A stretch of 9,849 bases of DNA, from NCBI GenBank assembly GCA_029960905.1, contig JASBVU010000044.1, positions 1 to 9,849 on the forward strand, read 5' to 3'. Within the stretch, counting starts at the first letter, position 1; every line of letters starts with the position of its first letter. Below, piece by piece: positions 1-7,810 of this stretch. The DNA is from Thermoanaerobacterium sp. Lineage in GTDB: Bacteria > Bacillota > Thermoanaerobacteria > Thermoanaerobacterales > Thermoanaerobacteraceae. The notes under the pieces are model-generated. The model was not told where the DNA came from and did not search any database. It saw only the letters and a list, made by a program, of their open reading frames with translations. Made by a program: the position numbers and the translations under genes.

Positions 1-320
1 GTCTCGTCTGTCTCCGCAAAATACTGTCTTCTCTCAGAATGGCCGATTACGACGTATTCTACGCCTATCTCTTTAAGCATAATCGGTGAAACTTCTCCTG
101 TAAATGCGCCTTTTTCTTCCCAATGCATGTTCTGTGCACCTAACTTTATGTTAGATCCATCTATGACCTTTTTTACATCCACAAGATCTACAAATGGTGG
201 TATTACTACAACTTCTGCTTCTGCACCAGACACTAAAGGCTTAAGCTCATTTACAAGGTTTATAGCTTCAGATGGCGTCATGTACATCTTCCAATTACCT
301 GCGATAATAGGTCTTCTCAA
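1..320 (-). CDS. tpiA: triosephosphate isomerase, N-terminal part (cut by window edge)
   Basis: This enzyme interconverts dihydroxyacetone phosphate and glyceraldehyde 3-phosphate in cytoplasmic glycolysis. The first 106 residues are visible. They begin (M)[18 protein letters not shown], with the substrate-binding Asn9 and catalytic Lys11 of the NWK motif, and reach [14 protein letters not shown], which holds catalytic His94. The catalytic Glu and phosphate loops lie beyond the left edge. I chose the TTG start at 320: it gives the conserved N-terminus, and an AGAGGTG ribosome binding site (327-333) sits 6 bases upstream. No in-frame ATG precedes the conserved core. The gene follows pgk after only 13 bases, and its ribosome binding site abuts the pgk stop codon, so co-transcription and perhaps translational coupling are likely. 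Identity is very secure; only the extent is incomplete. Confidence 0.97.
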   Translation of the reverse strand, partial: MRRPIIAGNWKMYMTPSEAINLVNELKPLVSGAEAEVVVIPPFVDLVDVKKVIDGSNIKLGAQNMHWEEKGAFTGEVSPIMLKEIGVEYVVIGHSERRQYFAETDE

Positions 321-333
321 TCAAAACACCTCT

Positions 334-1515
334 TTATTTGTCATTTAATGCAGCTATTCCAGGCAAAACCTTGCCTTCTAAGAATTCTAATGACGCACCG
401 CCACCAGTAGATATATGTGACACTTTGTCTGCATAGCCTAACTGTTCAACTGCTGCAGCAGAATCTCCGCCACCAATTATAGTAGTACCACTGCACTCAC
501 TCATGGCTTTTGCGATTGCCTCTGTTCCCTTCGCAAATTCTCTTATTTCAAATACACCCATAGGACCATTCCAAACTACTGTCTTTGCATCTTTTATGAC
601 ATTTGAAAATTCTTCGATGGTCTTTGGTCCAATGTCTACGCCGATTTTGTCATTAGGCATTTTGTCTATGTCAACCACTTCATACGGAACACCCGATTTT
701 AATTCTGCACTGACTACCGTATCTACTGGCAAAAGCAATTTGACGCCTTTTTGCTTAGCCTTTTCGATTAAGTCTTTGGCAAGCTCTAATTTGTCTTCCT
801 CCAAAAGGGATTTACCTATTTCGTGGCCTTCAGCTTTTATAAATGTATAAGCCATACCGCCGCCAATAAGCAAACTGTCAACTTTGTCTAAAAGATTCGT
901 GATGACGCCAATTTTATCCGAAACTTTTGCACCACCCAGTATTGCCACAAAAGGTCTTTCTGGATTTTCCAAAGCGCCACCCATGAAGTTTAACTCTTTC
1001 TCAATTAAAAATCCAGATACTGCTGGCAGGTAACTTGCAACTCCCGTCGTTGATGCATGTGCTCTATGTGCTGTGCCAAATGCATCGTTGACGAATACGT
1101 CAGCCAATGATGCCAATTCTCTTGAAAAATCCGGATCATTTTTCTCTTCTTCAGCATGGAATCTGACATTTTCTAAAAGCAATACTTCGCCATCTTTTAA
1201 TGCATTAGCTTTTGCCTTAGCATCTTCACCTATTACATCATCGGCTACAATGACTTGTTTCCCAAGTAGCTCTGAAAGCCTTTTTGCAACAGGCTTCATA
1301 GAATACTCCATGTTAAACTTGCCCTTTGGTCTTCCTAAGTGTGATACTAATATCACCTTTGCATTATTGTCTAAAAGATATTGGATAGTAGGCAAAGCCG
1401 CTTTTATTCTCGTATCATCAGTGATGTTCTTTTCGCTGTCCATAGGCACATTAAAGTCTACTCTTACCAGCACTTTTTTGCCTTTAACATCGATATCCCT
1501 TACAGTTTTTTTCAT
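334..1515 (-). CDS. pgk: phosphoglycerate kinase
   Basis: It transfers the acyl phosphate of 1,3-bisphosphoglycerate to ADP, the first ATP-yielding step of glycolysis, in the cytoplasm. The 393-residue product has the normal bacterial length. N-domain substrate motifs are RVDFNVP (18-24), TRIKAALPT (35-43), SHLGRPKG (58-65), ENVRFH (115-120) and the AHRAHAS stretch (149-155). C-domain nucleotide-binding motifs are [10 protein letters not shown] (192-201), GGGMAYTF (218-225), [11 protein letters not shown] (313-323), GGGDSAAA (348-355) and [14 protein letters not shown] (369-382). All expected residues appear intact. The start is ATG 1515, with AGGAGG six bases upstream. It lies between gap (56-base spacer holding a hairpin) and tpiA (13 bases), the usual gap-pgk-tpi order of Firmicutes. 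Several plus-strand open frames overlap it but look like antisense shadows. Confidence 0.99.
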   Translation of the reverse strand: MKKTVRDIDVKGKKVLVRVDFNVPMDSEKNITDDTRIKAALPTIQYLLDNNAKVILVSHLGRPKGKFNMEYSMKPVAKRLSELLGKQVIVADDVIGEDAKAKANALKDGEVLLLENVRFHAEEEKNDPDFSRELASLADVFVNDAFGTAHRAHASTTGVASYLPAVSGFLIEKELNFMGGALENPERPFVAILGGAKVSDKIGVITNLLDKVDSLLIGGGMAYTFIKAEGHEIGKSLLEEDKLELAKDLIEKAKQKGVKLLLPVDTVVSAELKSGVPYEVVDIDKMPNDKIGVDIGPKTIEEFSNVIKDAKTVVWNGPMGVFEIREFAKGTEAIAKAMSECSGTTIIGGGDSAAAVEQLGYADKVSHISTGGGASLEFLEGKVLPGIAALNDK

Positions 1516-1540
1516 TATATACCTCCTATCGATATATTTT

Positions 1541-1565
1541 AGGACAAGGTTATAAGCCTTGTCCT
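1541..1565 (-). promoter_or_regulatory. intercistronic hairpin between gap and pgk
   Basis: A perfect inverted repeat, AGGACAAGG and CCTTGTCCT, separated by 7 bases, lies 6 bases past the gap stop and 13 bases before the pgk ribosome binding site. On the operon strand it is followed by AAAATATA, not a T-run, so it is not a standard Rho-independent terminator. A hairpin here could stabilise the upstream gap message or set relative gap/pgk levels. The structure is seen; the role is inferred. Confidence 0.6.
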
Positions 1566-1571
1566 ATGATA

Positions 1572-3652
<2,081 letters not shown>

Positions 3653-3671
3653 GTATCAAAACCTTCTTCAG

Positions 3672-3706
3672 GACTTTTATTGACCCGTTGTATTTTAACT
3701 GTCCCG
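3672..3706 (-). promoter_or_regulatory. candidate CggR operator in the cggR leader
   Basis: On the operon strand a CGGGAC (3701-3706) is followed 19 bases later by CGGGTC (3682-3687), then after 6 bases AGTC (3672-3675). The known B. subtilis operator is a direct repeat of CGGGAC-N6-TGTC with period 20. The second half here fits with two mismatches. The first lacks a clear TGTC. The site starts about 20 bases downstream of the predicted transcription start, matching the downstream position of the B. subtilis operator. Confidence 0.55.
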
Positions 3707-3732
3707 CCAAAACATTAAATAAATATTTTTAC

Positions 3733-3761
3733 CTTCAATACTATTTTATATTAAGACTTTT
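3733..3761 (-). promoter_or_regulatory. sigma-A-type promoter of the cggR-gap-pgk-tpiA operon
   Basis: TTGAAA (3756-3761) and TAAAAT (3733-3738) are spaced by exactly 17 bases and point towards cggR. The predicted start near 3726 gives a leader of about 74 bases containing the candidate CggR operator. The promoter lies downstream of the rpoN terminator, so the operon is transcribed independently of rpoN. The AT-rich surroundings lower certainty. Confidence 0.55.
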
Positions 3762-3785
3762 AATTTTTCAATAGATAAGATGTTA

Positions 3786-3819
3786 AAAGAGAGCATTTTC
3801 TAAAATTATTGCTCTCTTT
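3786..3819 (-). terminator. Rho-independent terminator of rpoN
   Basis: A ten-pair stem (AAAGAGAGCA with TGCTCTCTTT, 14-base loop that can pair further) starts two bases past the rpoN stop. On the rpoN strand the 3' arm runs into TTTT. This separates rpoN from the cggR operon. Confidence 0.75.
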
Positions 3820-3821
3820 CA

Positions 3822-5171
3822 TCAGTACCTTTTTCTCTTGCTTGACGATGGGATATTCATTTCTTCCCTGTACTTAGCAACAGTTCTTCTCGATATCGTC
3901 ACACCTTTTTCAGACAGAATCTCAGCAATCTTTTGGTCGCTTAGCGTATTTTGAGGATCTTCTTCGCTTATCAATTGCTTTATCATCTCTTTTATCATTT
4001 CCTGCGAAAACATCTCACCATCGCTATTGCCGATGCCGCTTTGGAAGAAGTACTTTATTTCAAAAACGCCTAAAGGTGTATCGACGTATTTCCCGTTTAC
4101 CGCCCTGCTTACTGTCGATTCGTGGACCCCTACAGCCTCAGCAATTTTCTTTAAATTCATAGGTTTAATGTACTTTTCCTTTCTGTCAAAAAATGACCTT
4201 TGCTCTTTCACTATTGCACTTAACACTTTGTATAAAGTATCCCTTCTTGATTCAATACTTTTTATAAGCCACATTGCTGACTGAATTTTATTTGAGAGGT
4301 ATTTTCTTGTATTGTCGTCATCAGTAGCAGTCAAAATACTTTCATAAGACTTATTTATCCTCAATCCTGGATAAAGCGACTCATTTATAAGCACAACATA
4401 ATCTCCATCTATCTTCTTTATATACGCATCCGGAATGACGTATTTGATATCATTGTAACTTGAAAAACTGGCTCCCGGCCTTGGATTCAGCTTTTTTATC
4501 TCATCAACGGCATTTTGGACTTCTTTAATGTCTACATTTAACTTCTTTGCTATGAATGAAAGTTTGTTGTCCGCAATTTCATTTAAATAATTTTCCACGA
4601 TTTCTTTTACTACACCGTCATATAGATTTTTGCTTTTTAGCTGAAGCATGAGGCATTCCGTTAAATTTCTCGCTGCAATCCCCGGCGGGTCAAATGATTG
4701 CACTACATCTAAAGCCGTCAGAACATCTTCTTCGCTGTAATTGTAATCTTCACTGAGTTTTTTGATATCGTCATTTAGATAGCCATTGCTGTCGATATCG
4801 TAAATTATGACTTTGCATATCTCTTTTATTTTCTTCTGAAGAGGTGTTATATGAAGTTGAAACAGCAAATGATCTGTGAGGGACGTATCAGTTGAGACCA
4901 TATTTTCAAAGCTGTAATCATCTCTTTCTTCATCATCGCTGCTGTAATTGTACTTTTCAAGATCGCTATTTTTATTCATTTCAATGTAAGCATCAACGAT
5001 GTCTTCCTTATCCTCGTACGTCTCCAACATAGGATTGGTTTCCAATTCACTTGTAATAAGCTCATTTAGCTCGTACGAATTCAACTGAAGAATCTCGATG
5101 GCCTGTTTAAGCTGTGGAGTCATCAATAATTTCTGCACTTGTTTTAAATTAAGTCCCATGTCCAGCTTCAT
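3822..5171 (-). CDS. rpoN: RNA polymerase sigma-54 factor
   Basis: This alternative sigma factor directs RNA polymerase to -24/-12 promoters, which need enhancer-binding ATPases. The product has 449 residues. Region I (about 1-50) is rich in Gln and Leu (LMTPQLKQAIEILQLNSYEL). A short acidic region II covers about 51-90. The core-binding domain spans about 95-290 and includes FDPPGIAARNLTECL (160-174). The DNA-binding domain has a helix-turn-helix at about 338-372 (NLKKIAEAVGVHESTVSRAV) and the RpoN box SRRTVAKYRE (427-436), where one residue differs from the usual ARRTVAKYRE. The ATG 5171 start has GAGGG eight bases upstream and matches the family's N-terminus; ATG 5159 is a possible alternative. 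No enhancer-binding activator and no clear -24/-12 promoter occurs in this window, so its targets are elsewhere. Confidence 0.97.
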   Translation of the reverse strand: MKLDMGLNLKQVQKLLMTPQLKQAIEILQLNSYELNELITSELETNPMLETYEDKEDIVDAYIEMNKNSDLEKYNYSSDDEERDDYSFENMVSTDTSLTDHLLFQLHITPLQKKIKEICKVIIYDIDSNGYLNDDIKKLSEDYNYSEEDVLTALDVVQSFDPPGIAARNLTECLMLQLKSKNLYDGVVKEIVENYLNEIADNKLSFIAKKLNVDIKEVQNAVDEIKKLNPRPGASFSSYNDIKYVIPDAYIKKIDGDYVVLINESLYPGLRINKSYESILTATDDDNTRKYLSNKIQSAMWLIKSIESRRDTLYKVLSAIVKEQRSFFDRKEKYIKPMNLKKIAEAVGVHESTVSRAVNGKYVDTPLGVFEIKYFFQSGIGNSDGEMFSQEMIKEMIKQLISEEDPQNTLSDQKIAEILSEKGVTISRRTVAKYREEMNIPSSSKRKRY

Positions 5172-5208
5172 ATTCTACACCCTCGTATACATCAATATTC
5201 ATATTTCC

Positions 5209-5217
5209 ATTATATCA
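5209..5217 (-). promoter_or_regulatory. extended -10 promoter of rpoN
   Basis: TGATATAAT, an extended -10 element with a perfect TATAAT, points to rpoN with a predicted start near 5202 and a leader of about 30 bases. No good -35 hexamer is seen, which is acceptable for extended -10 promoters. It suggests rpoN can be transcribed separately from the upstream acylphosphatase gene. Confidence 0.5.
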
Positions 5218-5268
5218 TATTTGTAACCGTTTATAAAATGGATATTCTTAGTTTAACAGTTCACTAAT

Positions 5269-5541
5269 TTACATGATTTCAAAAGTGTGATACAGACCTT
5301 GATAGTCTTCCCATTTTTCGGCTACATCTTCCACCCTTGCCCACCTTAGTCCATTTTTTATGTAATCGATAAGCATATTTATGTTTTCTTCATCACCTTC
5401 TGCTACTATTTCAACACTTCCATCGTATAGATTTTTTGCATATCCAGTTATATTAAGCCGCATAGCCATGTTGTAAACAGAATACCTAAGCCCGACTCCT
5501 TGCACATGGCCTGTCAAATTAAGATGGACTGTTTTTTTCAC
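5269..5541 (-). CDS. acyP: acylphosphatase
   Basis: It hydrolyses carboxyl-phosphate mixed anhydrides such as acetyl phosphate, carbamoyl phosphate or 1,3-bisphosphoglycerate. The 90-residue length is normal for this small alpha/beta enzyme. The first signature is GHVQGVGLRY (11-20) with catalytic Arg19; it has Leu where most members have Phe. The second is GYAKNLYDGSVEIVAEG (33-49) with catalytic Asn37. I chose GTG at 5539-5541 as the start because AAAGGAGG (5549-5556) lies seven bases before it. A longer reading from TTG 5559 would place that ribosome binding site inside the gene. It follows the HAD phosphatase gene by 35 bases and is probably co-transcribed with it. Its closeness to gap and pgk, which make and use 1,3-bisphosphoglycerate, is suggestive only. 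Confidence 0.93.
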   Translation of the reverse strand: MKKTVHLNLTGHVQGVGLRYSVYNMAMRLNITGYAKNLYDGSVEIVAEGDEENINMLIDYIKNGLRWARVEDVAEKWEDYQGLYHTFEIM

Positions 5542-5576
5542 AGACTTGCCTCCTTTCAAAAGTGAGTTAATACTTT

Positions 5577-6401
5577 CTACAAAATAAATTTATTTATGAC
5601 GTAAGCGACTCCGTTTTCCATGTTTGATTTTGTAATAAAATCTGCTGTTTTTTTAAGTTTATCTATGGCATTTTCCACCGCTACGCCAAGACCTGCGTAC
5701 TCAACCATCTCTACATCATTTTCGCTGTCACCTATTGCCACCATCTCTGATCTATCTATTCCCAGGTATTCTCCCAATATCTTAAGGCCATTTCCTTTAT
5801 TTACACCTTTATTTAGTATTTCTATATTGTTGTAAAATGAACTTGTAGTTTCTAATCTATCGCCTTTTTCGCGGTCTATTGTGTTTCTCACTGCTTTTAT
5901 TTTTTCTGAATCTTCGTCAAACATTACAAATTTCACAATGTTATCTTTTAATTTATCTTCAAATTCCACATCAGAAGGTATATTCTCGACTTCTACCTTT
6001 AATGTTTCAGCATAAAGCCTGTTCCACTCACCATACTTTTGATATTTACTAGTAATCTCTGGTGAATAAACAATTTTATCGCTGTAAAAATGATAATAGA
6101 GGTCATTTTTTTTCGCCAAGTTTATCAAATATGACAATATGTCTATATCAAGTACGCTTTTATAAATTTCCTCATCATTATCATCTATCACCATAGCTCC
6201 ATTGCTGGCAATGATGTATGGTTTGAATCCTAAAAATTCCGAGTATGCGTAAGCGGAAGCGTAAATCCTACCCGTCGATATGACAACATAAATACCTGCA
6301 TCACGGGCTTTTTTTAGGGCTTCTAAGTTTTCTCTCGAGATTTGCTTGTCGTGCGTCAAAAGTGTATCATCCATATCTATTGCAACTAATTTATATGTCA
6401 T
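5577..6401 (-). CDS. Cof-type HAD-superfamily phosphatase
   Basis: This is a cytoplasmic haloacid-dehalogenase-like hydrolase of the Cof/YwpJ type with a C2 cap, probably a sugar-phosphate or related phosphatase; the substrate cannot be read from sequence. At 274 residues it matches the family. Motif I is AIDMDDTLL with nucleophile Asp9 and acid/base Asp11. Motif II is ISTGR (41-45, Thr43). Motif III is a lysine in NKGVNKGNG (probably Lys202). Motif IV is GDSENDVEM with Asp225 and Asp229. I chose ATG 6401 because the family starts just before the first beta strand and a GGGGGA ribosome binding site lies about six bases upstream. The 29-residue longer reading to 6488 adds an unrelated N-terminus over the promoter. 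It is divergent from perR and likely leads a two-gene unit with acyP. Confidence 0.92.
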   Translation of the reverse strand: MTYKLVAIDMDDTLLTHDKQISRENLEALKKARDAGIYVVISTGRIYASAYAYSEFLGFKPYIIASNGAMVIDDNDEEIYKSVLDIDILSYLINLAKKNDLYYHFYSDKIVYSPEITSKYQKYGEWNRLYAETLKVEVENIPSDVEFEDKLKDNIVKFVMFDEDSEKIKAVRNTIDREKGDRLETTSSFYNNIEILNKGVNKGNGLKILGEYLGIDRSEMVAIGDSENDVEMVEYAGLGVAVENAIDKLKKTADFITKSNMENGVAYVINKFIL

Positions 6402-6438
6402 CGTAGTCCCCCATTCATCAGAATATTTTTTCAATATT

Positions 6439-6467
6439 ACTATACCATTACTAAGAAACAACTTCAA
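6439..6467 (-). promoter_or_regulatory. sigma-A-type promoter of the HAD phosphatase-acyP unit
   Basis: TTGAAG (6462-6467) and TATAGT (6439-6444) are spaced by 17 bases and point to the HAD gene. The predicted start near 6432 gives a leader of about 30 bases. It is back to back with the perR promoter, with 38 bases between the two -35 hexamers. Confidence 0.55.
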
Positions 6468-6505
6468 GTTTTCACGATTTTTCACCATGACATTTCAAAA
6501 AATGA

Positions 6506-6534
6506 TTGACAGCATAAAATTGCAATAGTATAAT
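6506..6534 (+). promoter_or_regulatory. consensus sigma-A promoter of perR
   Basis: TTGACA (6506-6511) and TATAAT (6529-6534) are separated by exactly 17 bases, a perfect match to the housekeeping consensus in both hexamers. The predicted start is near 6541, giving a leader of about 56 bases to ATG 6597. So strong a promoter for a repressor gene fits one held in check by autorepression. Confidence 0.85.
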
Positions 6535-6538
6535 GTAA

Positions 6539-6553
6539 CTATAAATATTACAT
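6539..6553. promoter_or_regulatory. candidate PerR box / Fur-family operator at the perR start site
   Basis: CTATAAATATTACAT agrees with the PerR box TTATAATNATTATAA at 10 of 14 defined positions and covers the predicted transcription start. It overlaps a separate perfect inverted repeat, ATGTAA-N9-TTACAT (6533-6553). Either could be the autoregulatory operator. B. subtilis perR is known to be autoregulated. Confidence 0.45.
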
Positions 6554-6596
6554 GAGAAATTTTATTAATTAATATTTTATGGAAAGAAGGGATATG

Positions 6597-7031
6597 ATGG
6601 ACGATATCTCGTCAATCCTGAAAGAAAAGGGATTAAAAGTAACACCGCAGAGACTTGCTATCATTAACATGCTTAAAAATACCAAGGAACATCCTAGTGC
6701 TGAAACTATATACAAGACGCTGTCGTCCGATTTCCCAACAATGAGTTTGGCTACTGTCTACAAGACACTTGAAATGCTAAAGAGTATAGGACTTGTGCAA
6801 GAACTTAATGTTGGTGAAGGTAGCTTTAGATATGATGCAAATGTTAATTCACATCCACATTTGATATGTTACGGATGCAATAGGGTAGATGACCTTTACG
6901 ACTCAGCATTAGATGATCTTCTTGGTAGAGTAAGCAAATACACAGATTATCTTTTGATGGACCAAAAGTTGTATTTTTATGGCTACTGCCCTGATTGCAA
7001 AAAAAAGGTGACAAATCATGACCACCCGTAA
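6597..7031 (+). CDS. perR: Fur-family peroxide-sensing repressor PerR
   Basis: This metal-dependent repressor derepresses peroxide-defence genes when H2O2 oxidises its regulatory-metal histidines. The 144-residue product has a winged-helix domain (1-75, including TPQRLAIINML and SLATVYKTLEMLKSIGLV) and a dimerisation domain. The structural zinc cysteines are Cys91, Cys94 (CYGC) and Cys131, Cys134 (CPDC). Regulatory-site candidates His32, Asp80, His86, His88 and Asp99 are offset by exactly five from B. subtilis PerR His37, Asp85, His91, His93 and Asp104. The Asp at position 80, where Fur typically has Glu, supports PerR over Fur or Zur. The start at ATG 6597 has AAAGAAGGG five bases upstream; ATG 6594 is too close and ATG 6579 lacks a ribosome binding site. 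The last residues (VTNHDHP) and the TAA lie inside the terminal palindromes of the adjacent IS element, so the C-terminus may be IS-derived. An eight-base A-run (6999-7006) follows the last zinc cysteine. Confidence 0.92.
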   Translation: MDDISSILKEKGLKVTPQRLAIINMLKNTKEHPSAETIYKTLSSDFPTMSLATVYKTLEMLKSIGLVQELNVGEGSFRYDANVNSHPHLICYGCNRVDDLYDSALDDLLGRVSKYTDYLLMDQKLYFYGYCPDCKKKVTNHDHP

Positions 7032-7131
7032 AACGGGTGGTTTGCTCTGAGGCTATAAGCCTCTATTACTAGCCAGCGTCTAAAGGCGCTGGCTTTCACT
7101 TTGTTCAAGCCACCATGCATTTGTCACTTTT
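7003..7131. other. multi-hairpin folded region at the perR-proximal end of the IS element
   Basis: Three hairpins lie in a row: ACCACCCG-TAAAA-CGGGTGGT (7021-7041), GAGGCT-ATA-AGCCTC (7049-7063) and AGCCAGCGTC-TAAA-GGCGCTGGCT (7071-7094, one G-T wobble on plus). They are enclosed by an outer stem joining AAAA, GTGACAAAT, CATG (7003-7006, 7008-7020) with CATG, ATTTGTCAC, TTTT (7114-7117, 7119-7131): 17 pairs with two one-base bulges. The whole can fold as a four-way junction. It overlaps the end of perR and its stop codon lies in the first loop. IS200/IS605 ends carry subterminal hairpins read by TnpA; whether this larger fold is also a transcribed RNA is unknown. Confidence 0.6.
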
Positions 7132-7162
7132 GCCGCCCCTAAAGGGACAAACGTACTACGGG

Positions 7163-7618
7163 CTACCCCTTAAAGGGGTCCTCATATTCTTTTACACTTA
7201 ATTTGTCTAGCATAATATCTCGCTTTTCTTGTTCCTGGATGTATTTTTTTATTGTTGCCTCATTTAGTCCTACAGTGCTTACATAATATCCTTCCGCCCA
7301 AAAATGCCTATTGCCAAATTTATACTTTAGATTTGCATGTCTGTCAAATATCATCAATGCACTTTTCCCTTTTAAGTATCCCATAAAGCTAGACACACTA
7401 ATTTTTGGTGGTATACTCACCAACATGTGTACATGATCCGGCATTAGATGTCCTTCTATTATTTCCACTCCTTTGTATTTACATAGTTCTTTTAATATAT
7501 CCCTTATACTTTCTTTGTATTGATTATATATTATTTTTCGTCTATACTTAGGAGTGAACACAATGTGGTATTTGCACATCCATTTTGTGCGTGCCATTTC
7601 ATCTCGTTTATTAGCCAT
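7163..7618 (-). CDS. tnpA: IS200-type Y1 transposase TnpA
   Basis: This HUH-type single-strand transposase nicks and joins hairpin-bearing single-stranded IS ends through a tyrosine. The 151 residues fit the family. TKWMCKYHIVFTPKYRRK (11-28) is the characteristic N-terminal strand. The HUH motif is PDHVHML (60-66) with His62 and His64. The catalytic tyrosine is most likely Tyr126 in ATIKKYIQEQE. GNRHFWAEGYYVSTVG (102-117) is also typical. I chose ATG 7618 because AAGGTG lies about six to seven bases upstream and MANKRDEMARTKWMCKYH matches the family; a longer reading to 7753 runs through the left-end palindromes and is not protein-like. The stop codon sits in the small palindrome ACCCC-TTAAA-GGGGT (7165-7179). 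All key residues are present, so the protein looks active. Confidence 0.95.
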   Translation of the reverse strand: MANKRDEMARTKWMCKYHIVFTPKYRRKIIYNQYKESIRDILKELCKYKGVEIIEGHLMPDHVHMLVSIPPKISVSSFMGYLKGKSALMIFDRHANLKYKFGNRHFWAEGYYVSTVGLNEATIKKYIQEQEKRDIMLDKLSVKEYEDPFKG

Positions 7619-7619
7619 T

Positions 7620-7685
7620 AAATCACCTTTCCTTTTGTTATATAATAGTAGCTTGAACAACTCTATTATAACGGAAAGGTGATTT
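7620..7685 (-). promoter_or_regulatory. fold-back hairpin occluding the tnpA ribosome binding site
   Basis: AAATCACCTTTCC (7620-7632) is perfectly repeated in inverse as GGAAAGGTGATTT (7673-7685). An inner stem of about ten pairs joins GTTATATAATAG (7637-7648) and CTATTATAAC (7663-7672). The proximal arm contains the tnpA ribosome binding site, so a transcript entering from outside would mask it. A TATAAT facing tnpA lies at 7665-7670 inside the structure; a transcript starting there would lack the distal arm. On plus the distal arm is followed by TTTTTT, giving terminator character. IS200 is known to carry comparable self-limiting structures. Confidence 0.75.
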
Positions 7686-7705
7686 TTTGTATAACTTCTG
7701 TCGCG

Positions 7706-7729
7706 CACCCGCATAGCGGGTGGTTTTTT
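7706..7729 (+). terminator. left-end IS palindrome with T-run, terminator-like on plus
   Basis: A seven-pair GC-rich stem, CACCCGC-ATA-GCGGGTG (7706-7722), is followed by G and TTTTTT on the plus strand. It doubles as the probable TnpA-recognised left-end hairpin and as a barrier to plus-strand transcription running in from perR. A further hairpin, GCTCGC-TTT-GCGAGC, lies at 7735-7749. Confidence 0.6.
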
Positions 7730-7775
7730 GTTTCGCTCGCTTTGCGAGCTCAACAGGCTAAAGCCAATAATACAT

Positions 7776-7799
7776 AAGGACAGGCTTTCACCTGTCCTT
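7776..7799 (-). terminator. terminator downstream of cstA (probably bidirectional)
   Basis: A perfect nine-pair stem, AAGGACAGG and CCTGTCCTT with a 6-base loop, lies 12 bases beyond the cstA stop. On the cstA strand it is followed by TTATGTATTATT, a weak T-tract; on plus it runs into TTTTT. It can end cstA transcripts and also stop plus-strand readthrough, and it marks the outer limit of the IS on this side. Confidence 0.75.
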
Positions 7800-7810
7800 T
7801 TTAATGCTTT

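Larger units (their letters stand above)
7003..7760 (-). mobile_element. IS200-type (IS200/IS605 family) insertion sequence, tnpA only; ends approximate
   Basis: The element has a single Y1 HUH transposase gene and no tnpB. Its two ends carry matching palindromes: CACCCG-TAAAA-CGGGTG (about 7023-7039) and CACCCGC-ATA-GCGGGTG (7706-7722). Each is followed on plus by GGTTT and then a GCTC, and each has a GGCT...AGCC palindrome further along. Members of this family have subterminal hairpins rather than terminal inverted repeats and make no target duplication, so exact ends cannot be read from one copy. The tnpA-proximal left end lies between about 7689 and 7775, before the cstA terminator. The right end lies at or inside the 3' end of perR. 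The size, roughly 0.7 kb, fits IS200. Confidence 0.8.

Noticed and set aside
503..1555. Long plus-strand open frames over pgk (503-850 and 1073-1555)
   Set aside because: They are antisense to highly conserved pgk codons, have no ribosome binding site and encode Ser/Phe-rich, non-family sequence typical of shadow frames. The same applies to plus-strand frames over gap, cggR, rpoN, the HAD gene and cstA.
1541..1565. Hairpin between gap and pgk as a Rho-independent terminator
   Set aside because: No T-run follows the stem on the operon strand (AAAATATA instead), and pgk and tpiA have no separate promoter that I can see.
6402..6488. N-terminal extension of the HAD phosphatase to ATG 6488
   Set aside because: The extension covers the predicted promoter and leader; family length and the ribosome binding site support ATG 6401.
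7003..7180. CRISPR array or TnpB-type guide RNA with its nuclease
   Set aside because: The palindromes differ from each other and are not spaced repeats. No tnpB or iscB reading frame is present in the window.
7619..7753. Longer tnpA reading starting at 7753
   Set aside because: It runs through the left-end palindromes and fold-back hairpin; the family N-terminus and ribosome binding site point to ATG 7618.
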